Shown in pieces: positions 6,745-14,770 of a DNA stretch of 17,815 nt; position 1 is the stretch's first letter, and every line of letters starts with the position of its first letter. Both the position numbers and the translations under genes were made by a program. Source of the stretch: an uncultured Bacteroides sp. (GTDB taxonomy: Bacteria > Bacteroidota > Bacteroidia > Bacteroidales > UBA932); assembly GCA_900543205.1 (NCBI GenBank), contig UQQM01000035.1, positions 1 to 17,815 on the forward strand, written 5' to 3'. The notes beneath the pieces are model-generated. The model had not been told where the DNA came from, did not search any database, and was given only the letters and a program-made list of their open reading frames with translations.

Positions 6745-8610
6745 TCACATAGAATTATCCGGCCGCGAGGCAGCAGCCGCTCCCGTCTCCGTCATTTGCG
6801 CGGCAGGAGGATTGCAGACATAGTCGGAAACTATCTCCGGCGTTCCGGCTGCGGTGATATTCCAGATTTCGGCGGCCTGCCATACCGAACCGTCATCAGC
6901 CTGCAGGTCGGAAACCCCGGTGACAAGAATATCATAGTCCTTATGGCCGGGAGCCACGCAATGATCCGGAGCGGGACCGCTGTATCTTCCGACCAGGCCG
7001 ATTCCGTCCACGCCCTTTGGCAATACGGCATAGCATGAGGTGACATTGCCGTTCGTATAGCCGGCGATGCAGCCCTTTCCGGATTCATCGCCGCTCACGG
7101 TTCCAAGCAGGGAGACATGAGTGGAATAGCAGCCGTAGACATTCGCCGAGCTGTTATTGTTGTAGCCTACGACACCTCCCTCGGCCTCGGAGACAAGACC
7201 TTCCGCCCCGATTTCGGAGTAGGCCGAATAACTCGCCACGACATCGCCGCGGGAATTGTAGCCGGCTATGCCTCCGAGGCGGGCGTTCGATTCGGACGAC
7301 GCATGAGTGAGCGTGACCCCGTCGACGACACATTGGGCTATTATGCCGAAGCCGTTCTCTCCGGCGACTCCTCCGGCCCAGACTCCGGAAACAAAGGCTC
7401 CCTCCACTGCGCACTTCAGCACGCGTCCGCTCGTCTTCACCCCTCCCTCCTCGGAAGTGCTGCCCACGATCCCGCCGGCACGGGAGCTGCCACCGGAAGC
7501 GACTATCCTGCTTTCACCGGAAAGCGTGCAGTATTCTATCTTACCATAGCTCAGGCCCGCGATTCCGCCTGCTGAAAACGTACCGGTCACACTTACCCCC
7601 ACAGCGTCGCAGCGGTTCACCTGCACGCTGTTGTTTCCCGTGACCGCACCCGCGTATTGTCCGGAGACTTCGGACGATACCACATTGCAGTCTTCTATGA
7701 CTCCGAGACTGGCGCCGGCGATCACTCCGGCGGATGAATTGTCGCCGGTTCCCGTCACCTGCGCCTCCGAGAAGCTGAGATCATGTACTTTTCCTCCGGC
7801 GGCGACGGCTCCGAAAAAGCCCGCATTGCCGCCGGATGTCACGGTCAGTCCTGCGATCGTCTTTCCGCCGCCGTCAAAATCTCCGGCATATCCGGAGTCC
7901 ATGCCCGTTCCGACAGGAACCCAGTCGGTCCCGGACATGTCCAGGTCCGCCTCCAGCACCACGTCGCGGGTCAGGACTGCGGGATCGGAAGCCCAGGCCT
8001 CAAGACCGTCGCGTCCGTAGATGTGATAGGTGCCGCCTTCCAGTTCATACCCCGACTCTGGTACGAAAACGTCCGGTTCCAATATTCCCAGATTCAACGC
8101 ACGGCCGGCCTCCAGGGTCACCGCTGAAGCCCCGTGCCTGCTCCACGCCTTTCCGCTTTCATCATACAGAGTGACAGAAAGCCCCCCGGACAAAGTCACT
8201 GGCGCCACGACGAAACAGTATGTGGAGCCGGGCTCGAACTTCCCTTCCAGTTTCACCTTCGTCTCTCCGGACGCCACCAGAGAAGCCGAGGGATCGGAAG
8301 AAAACGCGTTGACCGCAATCGCCCCCGCAAGACTTTCGCCATGGTTGCCCTGCAATACGGCCCTCACCACCGTCGCGGCGGAGCCACCGAGCGTGAACTT
8401 CACTATCGGACAGGCGTTCCTGAAATACAGCATTTCATTTTCATCCGCCCGCGCCACCGCCGGGTTAAGGCCGGAAGCGAAGCCGCCGGCCCTTGCGGTC
8501 TGGACGGCAGGGAGCACCATGCTGATTCCTCCACCCTGTTCAGGAACCTTCGTGCATGACACGGACACCGCCGCAACGGCGAATACTGTTGCGATGATTG
8601 ACTTTTTCAT
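6745..8610 (-). CDS. Fimbrillin-like lipoprotein with GLUG repeats
   Basis: This 621-residue exported protein has a signal peptide MKKSIIATVFAVAAVSVSC with a lipid-anchor cysteine at 19. Residues of about 35-190 resemble the N-domain of fimbrillin-like proteins (ending GKAWSRHGASAVTLEAGRAL). From about 200 it becomes beta-helical, with TYHIYGRDGLEAW, then DWVPVGTG...FDGGGKTIAGL. Seven or eight GLUG-type repeats follow, with cores such as GGIAGLSYGKIEYC, GGVAGENGFGIIAQC, GGIAGYNSRGD and GGVVGYNNNSSANVYGC. A cysteine at the end of most repeats is notable. Such proteins are displayed on the Bacteroidota surface as adhesins or glycan-binding proteins. An ATG at 8637 would add nine residues and overlap the small-protein gene, but the ATG at 8610 gives the better signal peptide. 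Confidence 0.82.
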   Translation of the reverse strand: MKKSIIATVFAVAAVSVSCTKVPEQGGGISMVLPAVQTARAGGFASGLNPAVARADENEMLYFRNACPIVKFTLGGSAATVVRAVLQGNHGESLAGAIAVNAFSSDPSASLVASGETKVKLEGKFEPGSTYCFVVAPVTLSGGLSVTLYDESGKAWSRHGASAVTLEAGRALNLGILEPDVFVPESGYELEGGTYHIYGRDGLEAWASDPAVLTRDVVLEADLDMSGTDWVPVGTGMDSGYAGDFDGGGKTIAGLTVTSGGNAGFFGAVAAGGKVHDLSFSEAQVTGTGDNSSAGVIAGASLGVIEDCNVVSSEVSGQYAGAVTGNNSVQVNRCDAVGVSVTGTFSAGGIAGLSYGKIEYCTLSGESRIVASGGSSRAGGIVGSTSEEGGVKTSGRVLKCAVEGAFVSGVWAGGVAGENGFGIIAQCVVDGVTLTHASSESNARLGGIAGYNSRGDVVASYSAYSEIGAEGLVSEAEGGVVGYNNNSSANVYGCYSTHVSLLGTVSGDESGKGCIAGYTNGNVTSCYAVLPKGVDGIGLVGRYSGPAPDHCVAPGHKDYDILVTGVSDLQADDGSVWQAAEIWNITAAGTPEIVSDYVCNPPAAQMTETGAAAASRPDNSM

Positions 8611-8630
8611 GATTACGCCATCCTTGAAAA

Positions 8631-8801
8631 CTACCATGTATATTTACCTTCCTCGAAACCTTCGTGGTTTCCGCTCCAGCATATGATCTGCGACGGTTCG
8701 AGCTGCTCGGCTTCGCAGAAAGGAGCCTCGTACTTTTCCCGGAAGCGCAGCAGCTGTCCGGAGTCTTCTCTATTCTCCATAATGTCGTATGTTTGATTCA
8801 T
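8631..8801 (-). CDS. 56-residue small protein of unknown function
   Basis: The start ATG overlaps the hydrolase stop as ATGA (8798-8801), and the stop lies 20 nt before the lipoprotein ATG. This spacing is strong evidence for a real, translationally coupled gene. The sequence runs MNQTYDIMENREDSGQLLRF, then REKYEAPFCEAEQLEPSQII, then CWSGNHEGFEEGKYTW. From memory, a KYEAP-like start followed by hydrophobic residues and an SG near a Gly/acid-rich end is a recurring pattern in small Bacteroidales proteins near surface lipoproteins. I cannot verify this here. It has two cysteines, no signal peptide and no membrane segment. It could be a peptide substrate, a chaperone or a regulatory peptide. Confidence 0.65.
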   Translation of the reverse strand: MNQTYDIMENREDSGQLLRFREKYEAPFCEAEQLEPSQIICWSGNHEGFEEGKYTW

Positions 8802-10564
8802 TTCAGCACGGGGAACACCACCCTCGATCCGTCCTCGCCGCCGACAAATACTGTCTGCCGGGCGACTACGGTCCTTGCCTGCTCGGCCCATACTCCGGCG
8901 GTGTTGGAATGCACGGCATACTCCGGGAACTGCGAGGACTTGATGTCCAGGCGCAGCGAATTCCCAGCCTTCACGGTCCACATTATCGGAAGCGCCTCAA
9001 TCTCCAGAACCACCGTGGAACCCCTGCGGTATTCCACCCTCGGCTTGAGCAGTCCGTCGCGGTAGCCCAGGGTCGCGATGGAGGTCCGCATGTTGTAGGC
9101 CTCGCCGGAAGGGGTCACCTCGCTCAGGGTGAAGGCGAAAGCCGTGTCGTCCGCATCGGTGCGCACCTTGAGATAGACCTTGACGTTGCCCGCTATGGTC
9201 ATGTCCTCCTCCAGCGGGCCGCTCACGAAGCTCAGTATGTCGTCCCTGTATCCGGCAGGACTCTGCCTGAGGCTGCCGCGCCTTCCGGACGACGTGAACA
9301 GGGTCTCACCGCCCTCGGCGTACACGGGATTCTCGGGGTCGTAGACATAGCTGACCGACGAAGCCTGCGGCTCCGAGGTCTTCAGGGCGAGCACGTTCCA
9401 CCTGTCGCCCGCAGTTTCGGAAGACAGGTACATGGTTCTGTCCGAAGCGGTCTCAATGGGCCACGAATCGAAGTTCACCCATTCGTCGGCCTCTATGTTG
9501 TAGACCCTGACCTCTCCACGTGGCTCCTCCTTCTTCACCAGCAGGGAATAGAACCATTCGAACTGGTCGGCGTTGATGTCGAACTCCATGGCGTTGGCGG
9601 TGGGCACATGGGTGGGCGTCACCTGGAAGGAATGGTTCCATGAGCCCAGAATCAGACGGCTCCTTGCCTTTATCTCCGGCCGGAGCCTTTCATAGCCGAG
9701 TACCGTACCCTCCTCATGATGGTCGAACTGCCCGGCCACTATGGTCAGGGGCACGTCAATCACATACGGGATGCGCTTGAGATCCGCCCACACACCCGTG
9801 TTCCAGTAGGGGTCGGTATAGTCCGTGTGAGTAATCCAGTCGCGGTAATACTGTAGCTTCTGCCCGAGCACGTTCACGTCGGCCTCGACCTGGGGACGGT
9901 AGAGATAGAAGTCATAGTAGTTCTCCCCGGGCGCCTGTCCCGGCTTCCGCTCCGGCTTGACTATGTCCTCCTCGGCGTTGTCGATGGCCCAGCCGGACAT
10001 GATGTCCTCCCTGAAGAGGCCGCTGCGGAAGCAGGAGATGTGCCTGTCCACCCCGTAGTGGCTCAGGTACATGCCCTTGACCTTGTCGGGTATCGAATCG
10101 CCCACGAGCCAGCCGGTCAGCGCGGTGTAGGAGGAGCCGAAGATGCCTATGTCGCCGCACCACGGCTGCTCCGCGAGCCATTCGTAGAGCGCGATTCCGT
10201 CGGCCCTCTCGTTAACGTTGGGCGAGAAGAAACCCTCGGAGCCGCCCTTGCCCCGGCAGTCCTGCTGGATGTAGCCTATCCCGCGCCGGGCGTACTCCCT
10301 TCCCGCTTCTATGTAGTCACCGGTTCCCCAGACGTAGGGCGTTCGGGTGACCACCACGGGGAAAGGGCCATCGCCCTCCGGGAGATATATCCTCGTGAGC
10401 AGGCGTATGCCGTCCTCGCCCGAAGGCACCATCTCCTCGAAATATACATATTGCCCGCTCAATTCCGGGGCGGGCACGCCGGAAGCGCCGTCCTGCGCAG
10501 CGGAAGGCGCGGCCGACGCGGCCAACAGGGCGGCGACGGCGGCAATGAACCTGATTGTCTTCAT
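8798..10564 (-). CDS. Secreted CocE/NonD-family serine hydrolase (X-Pro dipeptidyl-peptidase S15 type)
   Basis: This 588-residue protein has a cleavable signal peptide MKTIRFIAAVAALLAASAAPSAA, so it acts in the periplasm or outside the cell. The alpha/beta-hydrolase domain carries the nucleophile in GSSY (S145, with the oxyanion strand IGYIQQDCRGKGGSEG upstream), the acid D281 in AGQFDHH and H311 in LGSWNHSF. The C-terminal third (about 345-588) fits the jelly-roll of the CocE/PepX family, for example YVYDPENPVYAEGGE and VEYRRGSTVVLEIE. Relatives hydrolyse acylated substrates or X-Pro peptides, and the true substrate is unknown. The start at 10564 is chosen for the signal peptide and the ATGA overlap with the upstream gene. 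It also overlaps the downstream small-protein gene by 4 nt. Confidence 0.88.
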   Translation of the reverse strand: MKTIRFIAAVAALLAASAAPSAAQDGASGVPAPELSGQYVYFEEMVPSGEDGIRLLTRIYLPEGDGPFPVVVTRTPYVWGTGDYIEAGREYARRGIGYIQQDCRGKGGSEGFFSPNVNERADGIALYEWLAEQPWCGDIGIFGSSYTALTGWLVGDSIPDKVKGMYLSHYGVDRHISCFRSGLFREDIMSGWAIDNAEEDIVKPERKPGQAPGENYYDFYLYRPQVEADVNVLGQKLQYYRDWITHTDYTDPYWNTGVWADLKRIPYVIDVPLTIVAGQFDHHEEGTVLGYERLRPEIKARSRLILGSWNHSFQVTPTHVPTANAMEFDINADQFEWFYSLLVKKEEPRGEVRVYNIEADEWVNFDSWPIETASDRTMYLSSETAGDRWNVLALKTSEPQASSVSYVYDPENPVYAEGGETLFTSSGRRGSLRQSPAGYRDDILSFVSGPLEEDMTIAGNVKVYLKVRTDADDTAFAFTLSEVTPSGEAYNMRTSIATLGYRDGLLKPRVEYRRGSTVVLEIEALPIMWTVKAGNSLRLDIKSSQFPEYAVHSNTAGVWAEQARTVVARQTVFVGGEDGSRVVFPVLK

Positions 10565-11001
10565 GGATGGATATTGAAATCCGCCGCATCCTCGGCGGTA
10601 TATACATGGATGAACTCCGACTTGAGCGTATTCCCCTCCTCGTCGCAGAGCACGAAGGCCATGGAGCACGGCTTGACGAAATCGACCCTTACCGGAGGGA
10701 GGTCGAGGCATACCCCCTGCTCTATCGGGACCTTGTACCTGCATTGCAGGACATAGCCCTGCGGCGCGTCCTCCCTCGGATGGACGACATTGCCCATGGA
10801 CATCATGAAACGCGCCCTCCAGACTATCTCGGAGGTTCTGTTGACATTGACGCGGACCCGGGCGAAGAAATATTTCGCGCCCACCACCACCGCGTTGTTG
10901 TAGGTTCCGGGCACATCCTCCGAATTGCCGCCGCAATATTCAATCGAAACTACCTCGGAGGCCGGCTTGTTCTCCTTGAACATGAAATCGAACAGTCCCA
11001 T
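10561..11001 (-). CDS. Hypothetical protein, 146 residues, first gene of the hydrolase operon
   Basis: No family is recognised. The protein starts MGLFDFMFKENKPASEV, an amphipathic hydrophobic N-terminus without a signal peptide. It continues with a beta-rich domain including NNAVVVGAKYFFARVRVNVN, IVWRARFMMSMGN and VDFVKPCSMAFVLCDEEGNT. Four cysteines are spread along it. It ends IHP with its stop overlapping the hydrolase ATG as ATGA, so the two are translationally coupled. A plausible promoter lies directly upstream at 11023-11052. The protein is probably cytosolic or associated with the inner face of the membrane. Confidence 0.7.
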   Translation of the reverse strand: MGLFDFMFKENKPASEVVSIEYCGGNSEDVPGTYNNAVVVGAKYFFARVRVNVNRTSEIVWRARFMMSMGNVVHPREDAPQGYVLQCRYKVPIEQGVCLDLPPVRVDFVKPCSMAFVLCDEEGNTLKSEFIHVYTAEDAADFNIHP

Positions 11002-11022
11002 AAGCTATAAGTTATTCCGTTA

Positions 11023-11052
11023 CAATATACGATATTCCGCGCAAAAGGACAA
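11023..11052 (-). promoter_or_regulatory. Candidate promoter of the hypothetical-hydrolase-lipoprotein operon
   Basis: On the minus strand TTG (11052-11050) is followed after 20 nt by TATATTG (11029-11023), one short of the TAnnTTTG consensus. The start codon is 22 nt downstream. The element fits the position expected for the first gene of the operon, but the -7 match is imperfect. Confidence 0.45.
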
Positions 11053-11087
11053 AGCGCCGGGACATGGAGGCGGAAATAAAATTTTGC

Positions 11088-11095
11088 TACCTTTG
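11088..11095 (+). promoter_or_regulatory. Bacteroidota -7 element before the hybrid two-component gene
   Basis: TACCTTTG is a full TAnnTTTG match, but no clear TTG lies 19-20 nt upstream. It ends only 9 nt before the ATG at 11105, so a transcript from it would have a leader of just a few nucleotides. Confidence 0.5.
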
Positions 11096-11104
11096 CTCTC
11101 CTGT

Positions 11105-14100
11105 ATGACCACGCGAACACTGTTCCGGCTGATTCTGGCGATTCTTGTCCCGCTGCTGTCAGGCTGCGGCAGGGACGCCGTCGACCCGTCGGAAATCCAT
11201 GACTACATGACCATAATGTCTTCCGCCGAGGTGGCCGACATCACCCCTTCGCAGACCATAGAGGACAGGTACGGCTACAGATGGGTCAGGAGTTCCAACC
11301 GGCTGTTCATCTATGACGGCACCAACTACGTGCAGTGCATACGCACGGACGACCCCGGCAGCCTTTCCTCCTCCCACGTCAACTCGATAATGGCCGACAC
11401 GCACGGCGACATCTGGGTGGCCACGCAGCTGGGAATCGACAGATACGACTTCCCCTCACGCACCTTCATGCACTACGGGCTGGAAGACAGCAACCATTAT
11501 ATCCTGGACATGGACCAGGGCTCCGACGGAGAGATATATGCCGTGTCCAGGCTATTCCTGTTCAGGCTTGACAGGAACGAAGGCTCCTTCAAGAAGATGA
11601 TGGCCCTGAAGCCGACCGGGGAGAAGGTCGGCCTGTCCGTGGACGATGACGGGTCCGTATGGATAGACTACCGCAGCAGCCAGGACAGGATAAGCTTCCT
11701 TTCAGGGAAGCCTGTCATTATGGAAAGCGTGGCCACCGCCTCGGAGGACCTGTCCAGGGCGGTCGTCATAGGCAACAGGCCGCTGCTCACCGAACTCGAA
11801 AGACGGAACATAACGGACATCGAGAACCAGGGTGACATCATCTGGGCAGTCACGACGGACTTCATCCTGCTCAAGTTCTCATATTCCGAGAACAGGCTGG
11901 TGGGAGAATACCCTATAAGCTCGATCACCGGCAAAATCCCGGAACAGCACGTCCGCCTGACCGCATACGACGACGGCCACATGCTGCTCTTCACCTATGG
12001 CAGCATCTTCCTTCTCGACGCCTCACCGGAATCCGGCCCTGAGCTGGAATGCACCTACGACATTTCTTTCAATCCGAAAGCTTCGGGCAGCCTCGACTCC
12101 GGCGGAGGGCTCTGGATTTCCGGAGCGGGCGCAGCTATCTATCATGCTCCCGCCGGCAGGACGTCGGTGCAGGACTTCCGGAAAATCACCGAAGGTCTGC
12201 CGGACACGAGCATAGACGGATGGAAAAGCATAGTGCTCGGCGACGGCACCATAGCCTTCGGCTTCTCCGACATCGGCATCGTCCTGCTCGACCCCAAGGA
12301 CGGAAAGCCGAGGTTGACCCGGCTCCCGCGCGACATAAAGCAGCTTTTCATCAACAACCTGTACGAGGACAGCTCCGGACGGATATGGGTGTCGACCTCC
12401 GACAACGGGCTGCTCATCTACGACAGGAAGAACGACCTGTACTTCCACCCGGAGCCGCTGAAGAAATGTCTCGTCATCTCCGTGACCGAAGACTGCAAGG
12501 GCATAGTATACATAAACACCACCTCGGGAATCCATATTTTCAAGGACGGCCGTTTCCTTAACCTCTGGGGCAACTCGGGAGAGACGCAGGAAGCCATGGT
12601 CACCATGCCGGACGGGCAGGTCTTCCTGAAGCACAACAGGCATTTCCTCCGGCTCAACGAAATGGCGGAGGAAGGCCCCGGACATGACATGGGCCCCCTG
12701 AGCATTATACTCTGCTCATCCGACAGGATGGTGTCGCGCTTCAATTCGGAGCACGCGGGCAACACGGTGAAGCTGAGGTTCACCTCGCACCCCACCCAGA
12801 TGTCCCTCTACCCCTCCTGCCTCGAATGGTACTCCAACAGGGCGACGAACTATTTCTACAGGATAGGCGGCGGTGACTGGCTCAGGCTGATGAACTCCCC
12901 GGGCATACCGCTGTACAGGCTTCATTTCGGGACCAACAGAATCGAGGTGAAGGCTGCGGACGTGGCCACGGGCGTCGAAGGTGAGCCCATACTTCTGCGC
13001 CTGCACATACGCAGGCCGGCATACCACTATATTCTGGCATCGTCAGCAATTGCGGCCGCCCTGGCGCTCTTCATCCTGCTCGGCCAGAGAAGGAGACGTC
13101 AGGAGGAGAACGAAAGGTTCAGGGAGAACATAGACTTCTTCAGCAACATGTCCCACGAATTCCGCACGCCGCTGACCCTGGTGAACGGAGCGGTGGAATC
13201 GCTCGCCTCTTCCGACAGGATAGGAGGCAACGAAGCCCGCCTGGTCAAGGTCATCCAGCGGAATTCGGCCAGGATGACGAAGCTCGTGACACAGATGCTG
13301 GACTTCAACAAGATAGACCACAACGCCCTGCAGCTTTCGGTTTCGCCCTGCAACGTCGCTTCGCTGATGCACAGGATAGCGGACATGTTCGCTGTCGGAG
13401 CGGAACAGAAGTCCATAGACCTCCACCTCGAAGGCTGCGAAAAGCCCCTGAACGCCTGGATAGACAGCGACAAGGTCGAGAAGATGATGTTCAACCTCAT
13501 CTCCAACGCGCTGAAATACACGCCTCCGTCCGGAAAGGTGACAGTCAGGGCCGGAATGGTCGGAGACATGCTGCATCTGGAAGTGGAAGACACCGGGATA
13601 GGCATTCCCGATGAAATGCACGAAGCCATATTCGAGAGGTTCACGCGCGCCAGGGAAGGCAGGAAAGTCGCTTCCGGCTCGGGCATAGGCCTTTACTACA
13701 CGCGCGCCCTGGCAGGCATACACCACGGGACCGTCAGCGTCAGGAACATGCCGGGAGGGGGCTCGGGCTTCACCATAACCCTTCCCGCAGGCGAGGCATC
13801 CTACCGCGACTCGGAAAAGGGCGGAGAGCAAAGCACCTTCGCGGCCATCGAAGGACAGGCCGTCCAGAGCGAATTCATAGTCAGCGGCCACGAAAGCCAG
13901 GGGAAGGAAGAAAAGCCTTCCGTGCTCATAATCGACGACGACTATGAGATGGTGCACTATCTCAAGATGCTGCTCGAGAAGGACTATGCGGTCGATTTCC
14001 GCTACGACGCCGTCAGCGGCTACGCGCTGATGACCAAGAAGATGCCCGACATCGTGATCTGCGATGTCATGATGGTGGACGTGGACGGCTACCAGTTCTG

Positions 14101-14662
14101 CCGCATGGTGAAGGAGAACGATTCCACCAGCCACATCCCCATAGTGCTCCTTACAGCAAAGGCCACGATACAGGACCAGATCACCGGCCTGTCGGAAGGA
14201 GCGGACGCCTACGTGGTCAAGCCGTTCAACAACAATTACCTGCTCACGGTGCTCTCGTCAATACTCGAGAACCGCCGCAGGCTGCAGAAGATTTTCCAGA
14301 ACACGACGAAGATGCCGGAAGAGACCATAAACGGCACCTCCGACAAGGACAAGCAGTTCCTCGAAAGGCTCTATGCCATCATGGAGGAGTCCCTGAGCCA
14401 GGGCGAACTCGACGTGGACACCATAAGCGCCAAACTGGGCTACAGCCGGACCAAGCTTTTCTATAAGATAAAGGCCATAGTCGGCCAGACCCCGAACGAG
14501 TTCTTCACCACCTACAAGCTCAACAAGTCCCTCGAACTTCTCCGAAGCGGAAAATACAAGATATCCGCCGTTGCGGAAATGGTCGGATTCAGCTCGGCCT
14601 CGCATTTCTCGAATCTGTTCAAGAAGAAGTTCGGCATGCTTCCAAGCCAGTACAGGGAATAA
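11105..14662 (+). CDS. Hybrid two-component system protein (sensor kinase, receiver and AraC output in one chain)
   Basis: This 1185-residue protein starts MTTRTLFRLILAILVPLLSGC, with a lipobox-like LLSGC (C21). A beta-propeller sensor follows (about 30-545), with motifs such as DRYGYRWVRSSNRLFIYDG, GDIWVATQLGIDRYD and GRIWVSTSDNGLLIYDRKND. Then come a Y_Y_Y-type domain (about 555-640), one membrane helix (about 641-662), a HisKA domain with SHEFRTPL (phospho-acceptor H684), a HATPase with N801, DTGIGIP and GSGIGLYYTR, a receiver with LIIDDD, D987 and K1039, and an AraC-type double HTH (about 1090-1185). Bacteroidota use such proteins to sense glycan fragments in the periplasm and activate nearby glycan-degradation genes. 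The longer open frame upstream of 11105 is rejected because it lacks an export signal and overlaps the divergent promoter. The GH3 gene downstream is the obvious target. Confidence 0.95.
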   Translation: MTTRTLFRLILAILVPLLSGCGRDAVDPSEIHDYMTIMSSAEVADITPSQTIEDRYGYRWVRSSNRLFIYDGTNYVQCIRTDDPGSLSSSHVNSIMADTHGDIWVATQLGIDRYDFPSRTFMHYGLEDSNHYILDMDQGSDGEIYAVSRLFLFRLDRNEGSFKKMMALKPTGEKVGLSVDDDGSVWIDYRSSQDRISFLSGKPVIMESVATASEDLSRAVVIGNRPLLTELERRNITDIENQGDIIWAVTTDFILLKFSYSENRLVGEYPISSITGKIPEQHVRLTAYDDGHMLLFTYGSIFLLDASPESGPELECTYDISFNPKASGSLDSGGGLWISGAGAAIYHAPAGRTSVQDFRKITEGLPDTSIDGWKSIVLGDGTIAFGFSDIGIVLLDPKDGKPRLTRLPRDIKQLFINNLYEDSSGRIWVSTSDNGLLIYDRKNDLYFHPEPLKKCLVISVTEDCKGIVYINTTSGIHIFKDGRFLNLWGNSGETQEAMVTMPDGQVFLKHNRHFLRLNEMAEEGPGHDMGPLSIILCSSDRMVSRFNSEHAGNTVKLRFTSHPTQMSLYPSCLEWYSNRATNYFYRIGGGDWLRLMNSPGIPLYRLHFGTNRIEVKAADVATGVEGEPILLRLHIRRPAYHYILASSAIAAALALFILLGQRRRRQEENERFRENIDFFSNMSHEFRTPLTLVNGAVESLASSDRIGGNEARLVKVIQRNSARMTKLVTQMLDFNKIDHNALQLSVSPCNVASLMHRIADMFAVGAEQKSIDLHLEGCEKPLNAWIDSDKVEKMMFNLISNALKYTPPSGKVTVRAGMVGDMLHLEVEDTGIGIPDEMHEAIFERFTRAREGRKVASGSGIGLYYTRALAGIHHGTVSVRNMPGGGSGFTITLPAGEASYRDSEKGGEQSTFAAIEGQAVQSEFIVSGHESQGKEEKPSVLIIDDDYEMVHYLKMLLEKDYAVDFRYDAVSGYALMTKKMPDIVICDVMMVDVDGYQFCRMVKENDSTSHIPIVLLTAKATIQDQITGLSEGADAYVVKPFNNNYLLTVLSSILENRRRLQKIFQNTTKMPEETINGTSDKDKQFLERLYAIMEESLSQGELDVDTISAKLGYSRTKLFYKIKAIVGQTPNEFFTTYKLNKSLELLRSGKYKISAVAEMVGFSSASHFSNLFKKKFGMLPSQYRE

Positions 14663-14708
14663 TTTCCGACAAAATCGTACAAGAAGCATCAATATCGTCC
14701 AGCCCCTT

Positions 14709-14739
14709 TTGACTTGTTGTCCGGCGTATGATAGATTTG
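14709..14739 (+). promoter_or_regulatory. Promoter of the GH3 gene
   Basis: TTG at 14709-14711, a 20-nt spacer and TAGATTTG at 14732-14739 fit the Bacteroidota promoter closely. It lies 46 nt after the hybrid sensor stop and 31 nt before the GH3 ATG, so the enzyme gene can be transcribed on its own. Confidence 0.7.
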
Positions 14740-14760
14740 TGTTGAGTAATTAACTAACAC
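14739..14760. promoter_or_regulatory. Imperfect 22-bp palindrome at the GH3 transcription start
   Basis: The segment runs GTGTT, then TAATTA at its centre, then AACAC: 16 of 22 positions are symmetric. It begins at the last base of the -7 box and covers the expected start of transcription. It may be an operator or a 5'-leader hairpin. An activator such as the AraC domain next door would more often bind upstream of the -33 box, so a repressor or an RNA role is at least as likely. Confidence 0.4.
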
Positions 14761-14770
14761 AAACGGACCA

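Noticed and set aside
5497..7038. Plus-strand open frame of 513 codons
   Set aside because: It is antisense to the glutamine synthetase and the end of the lipoprotein gene. Its His/Arg/Val-rich translation has no domain and is a typical GC-rich shadow.
10565..10936. N-terminal extension of the hydrolase
   Set aside because: It overlaps the upstream hypothetical gene in another frame and would place about 120 unrelated residues before a clear signal peptide.
10925..11104. Upstream extension of the hybrid sensor by 60 residues
   Set aside because: It overlaps the divergent hypothetical gene and its promoter, and would bury the signal sequence inside the protein.
13043..14134. Minus-strand open frame of 363 codons
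   Set aside because: It lies opposite the kinase and receiver domains of the hybrid sensor, whose motifs are unmistakable on the plus strand.
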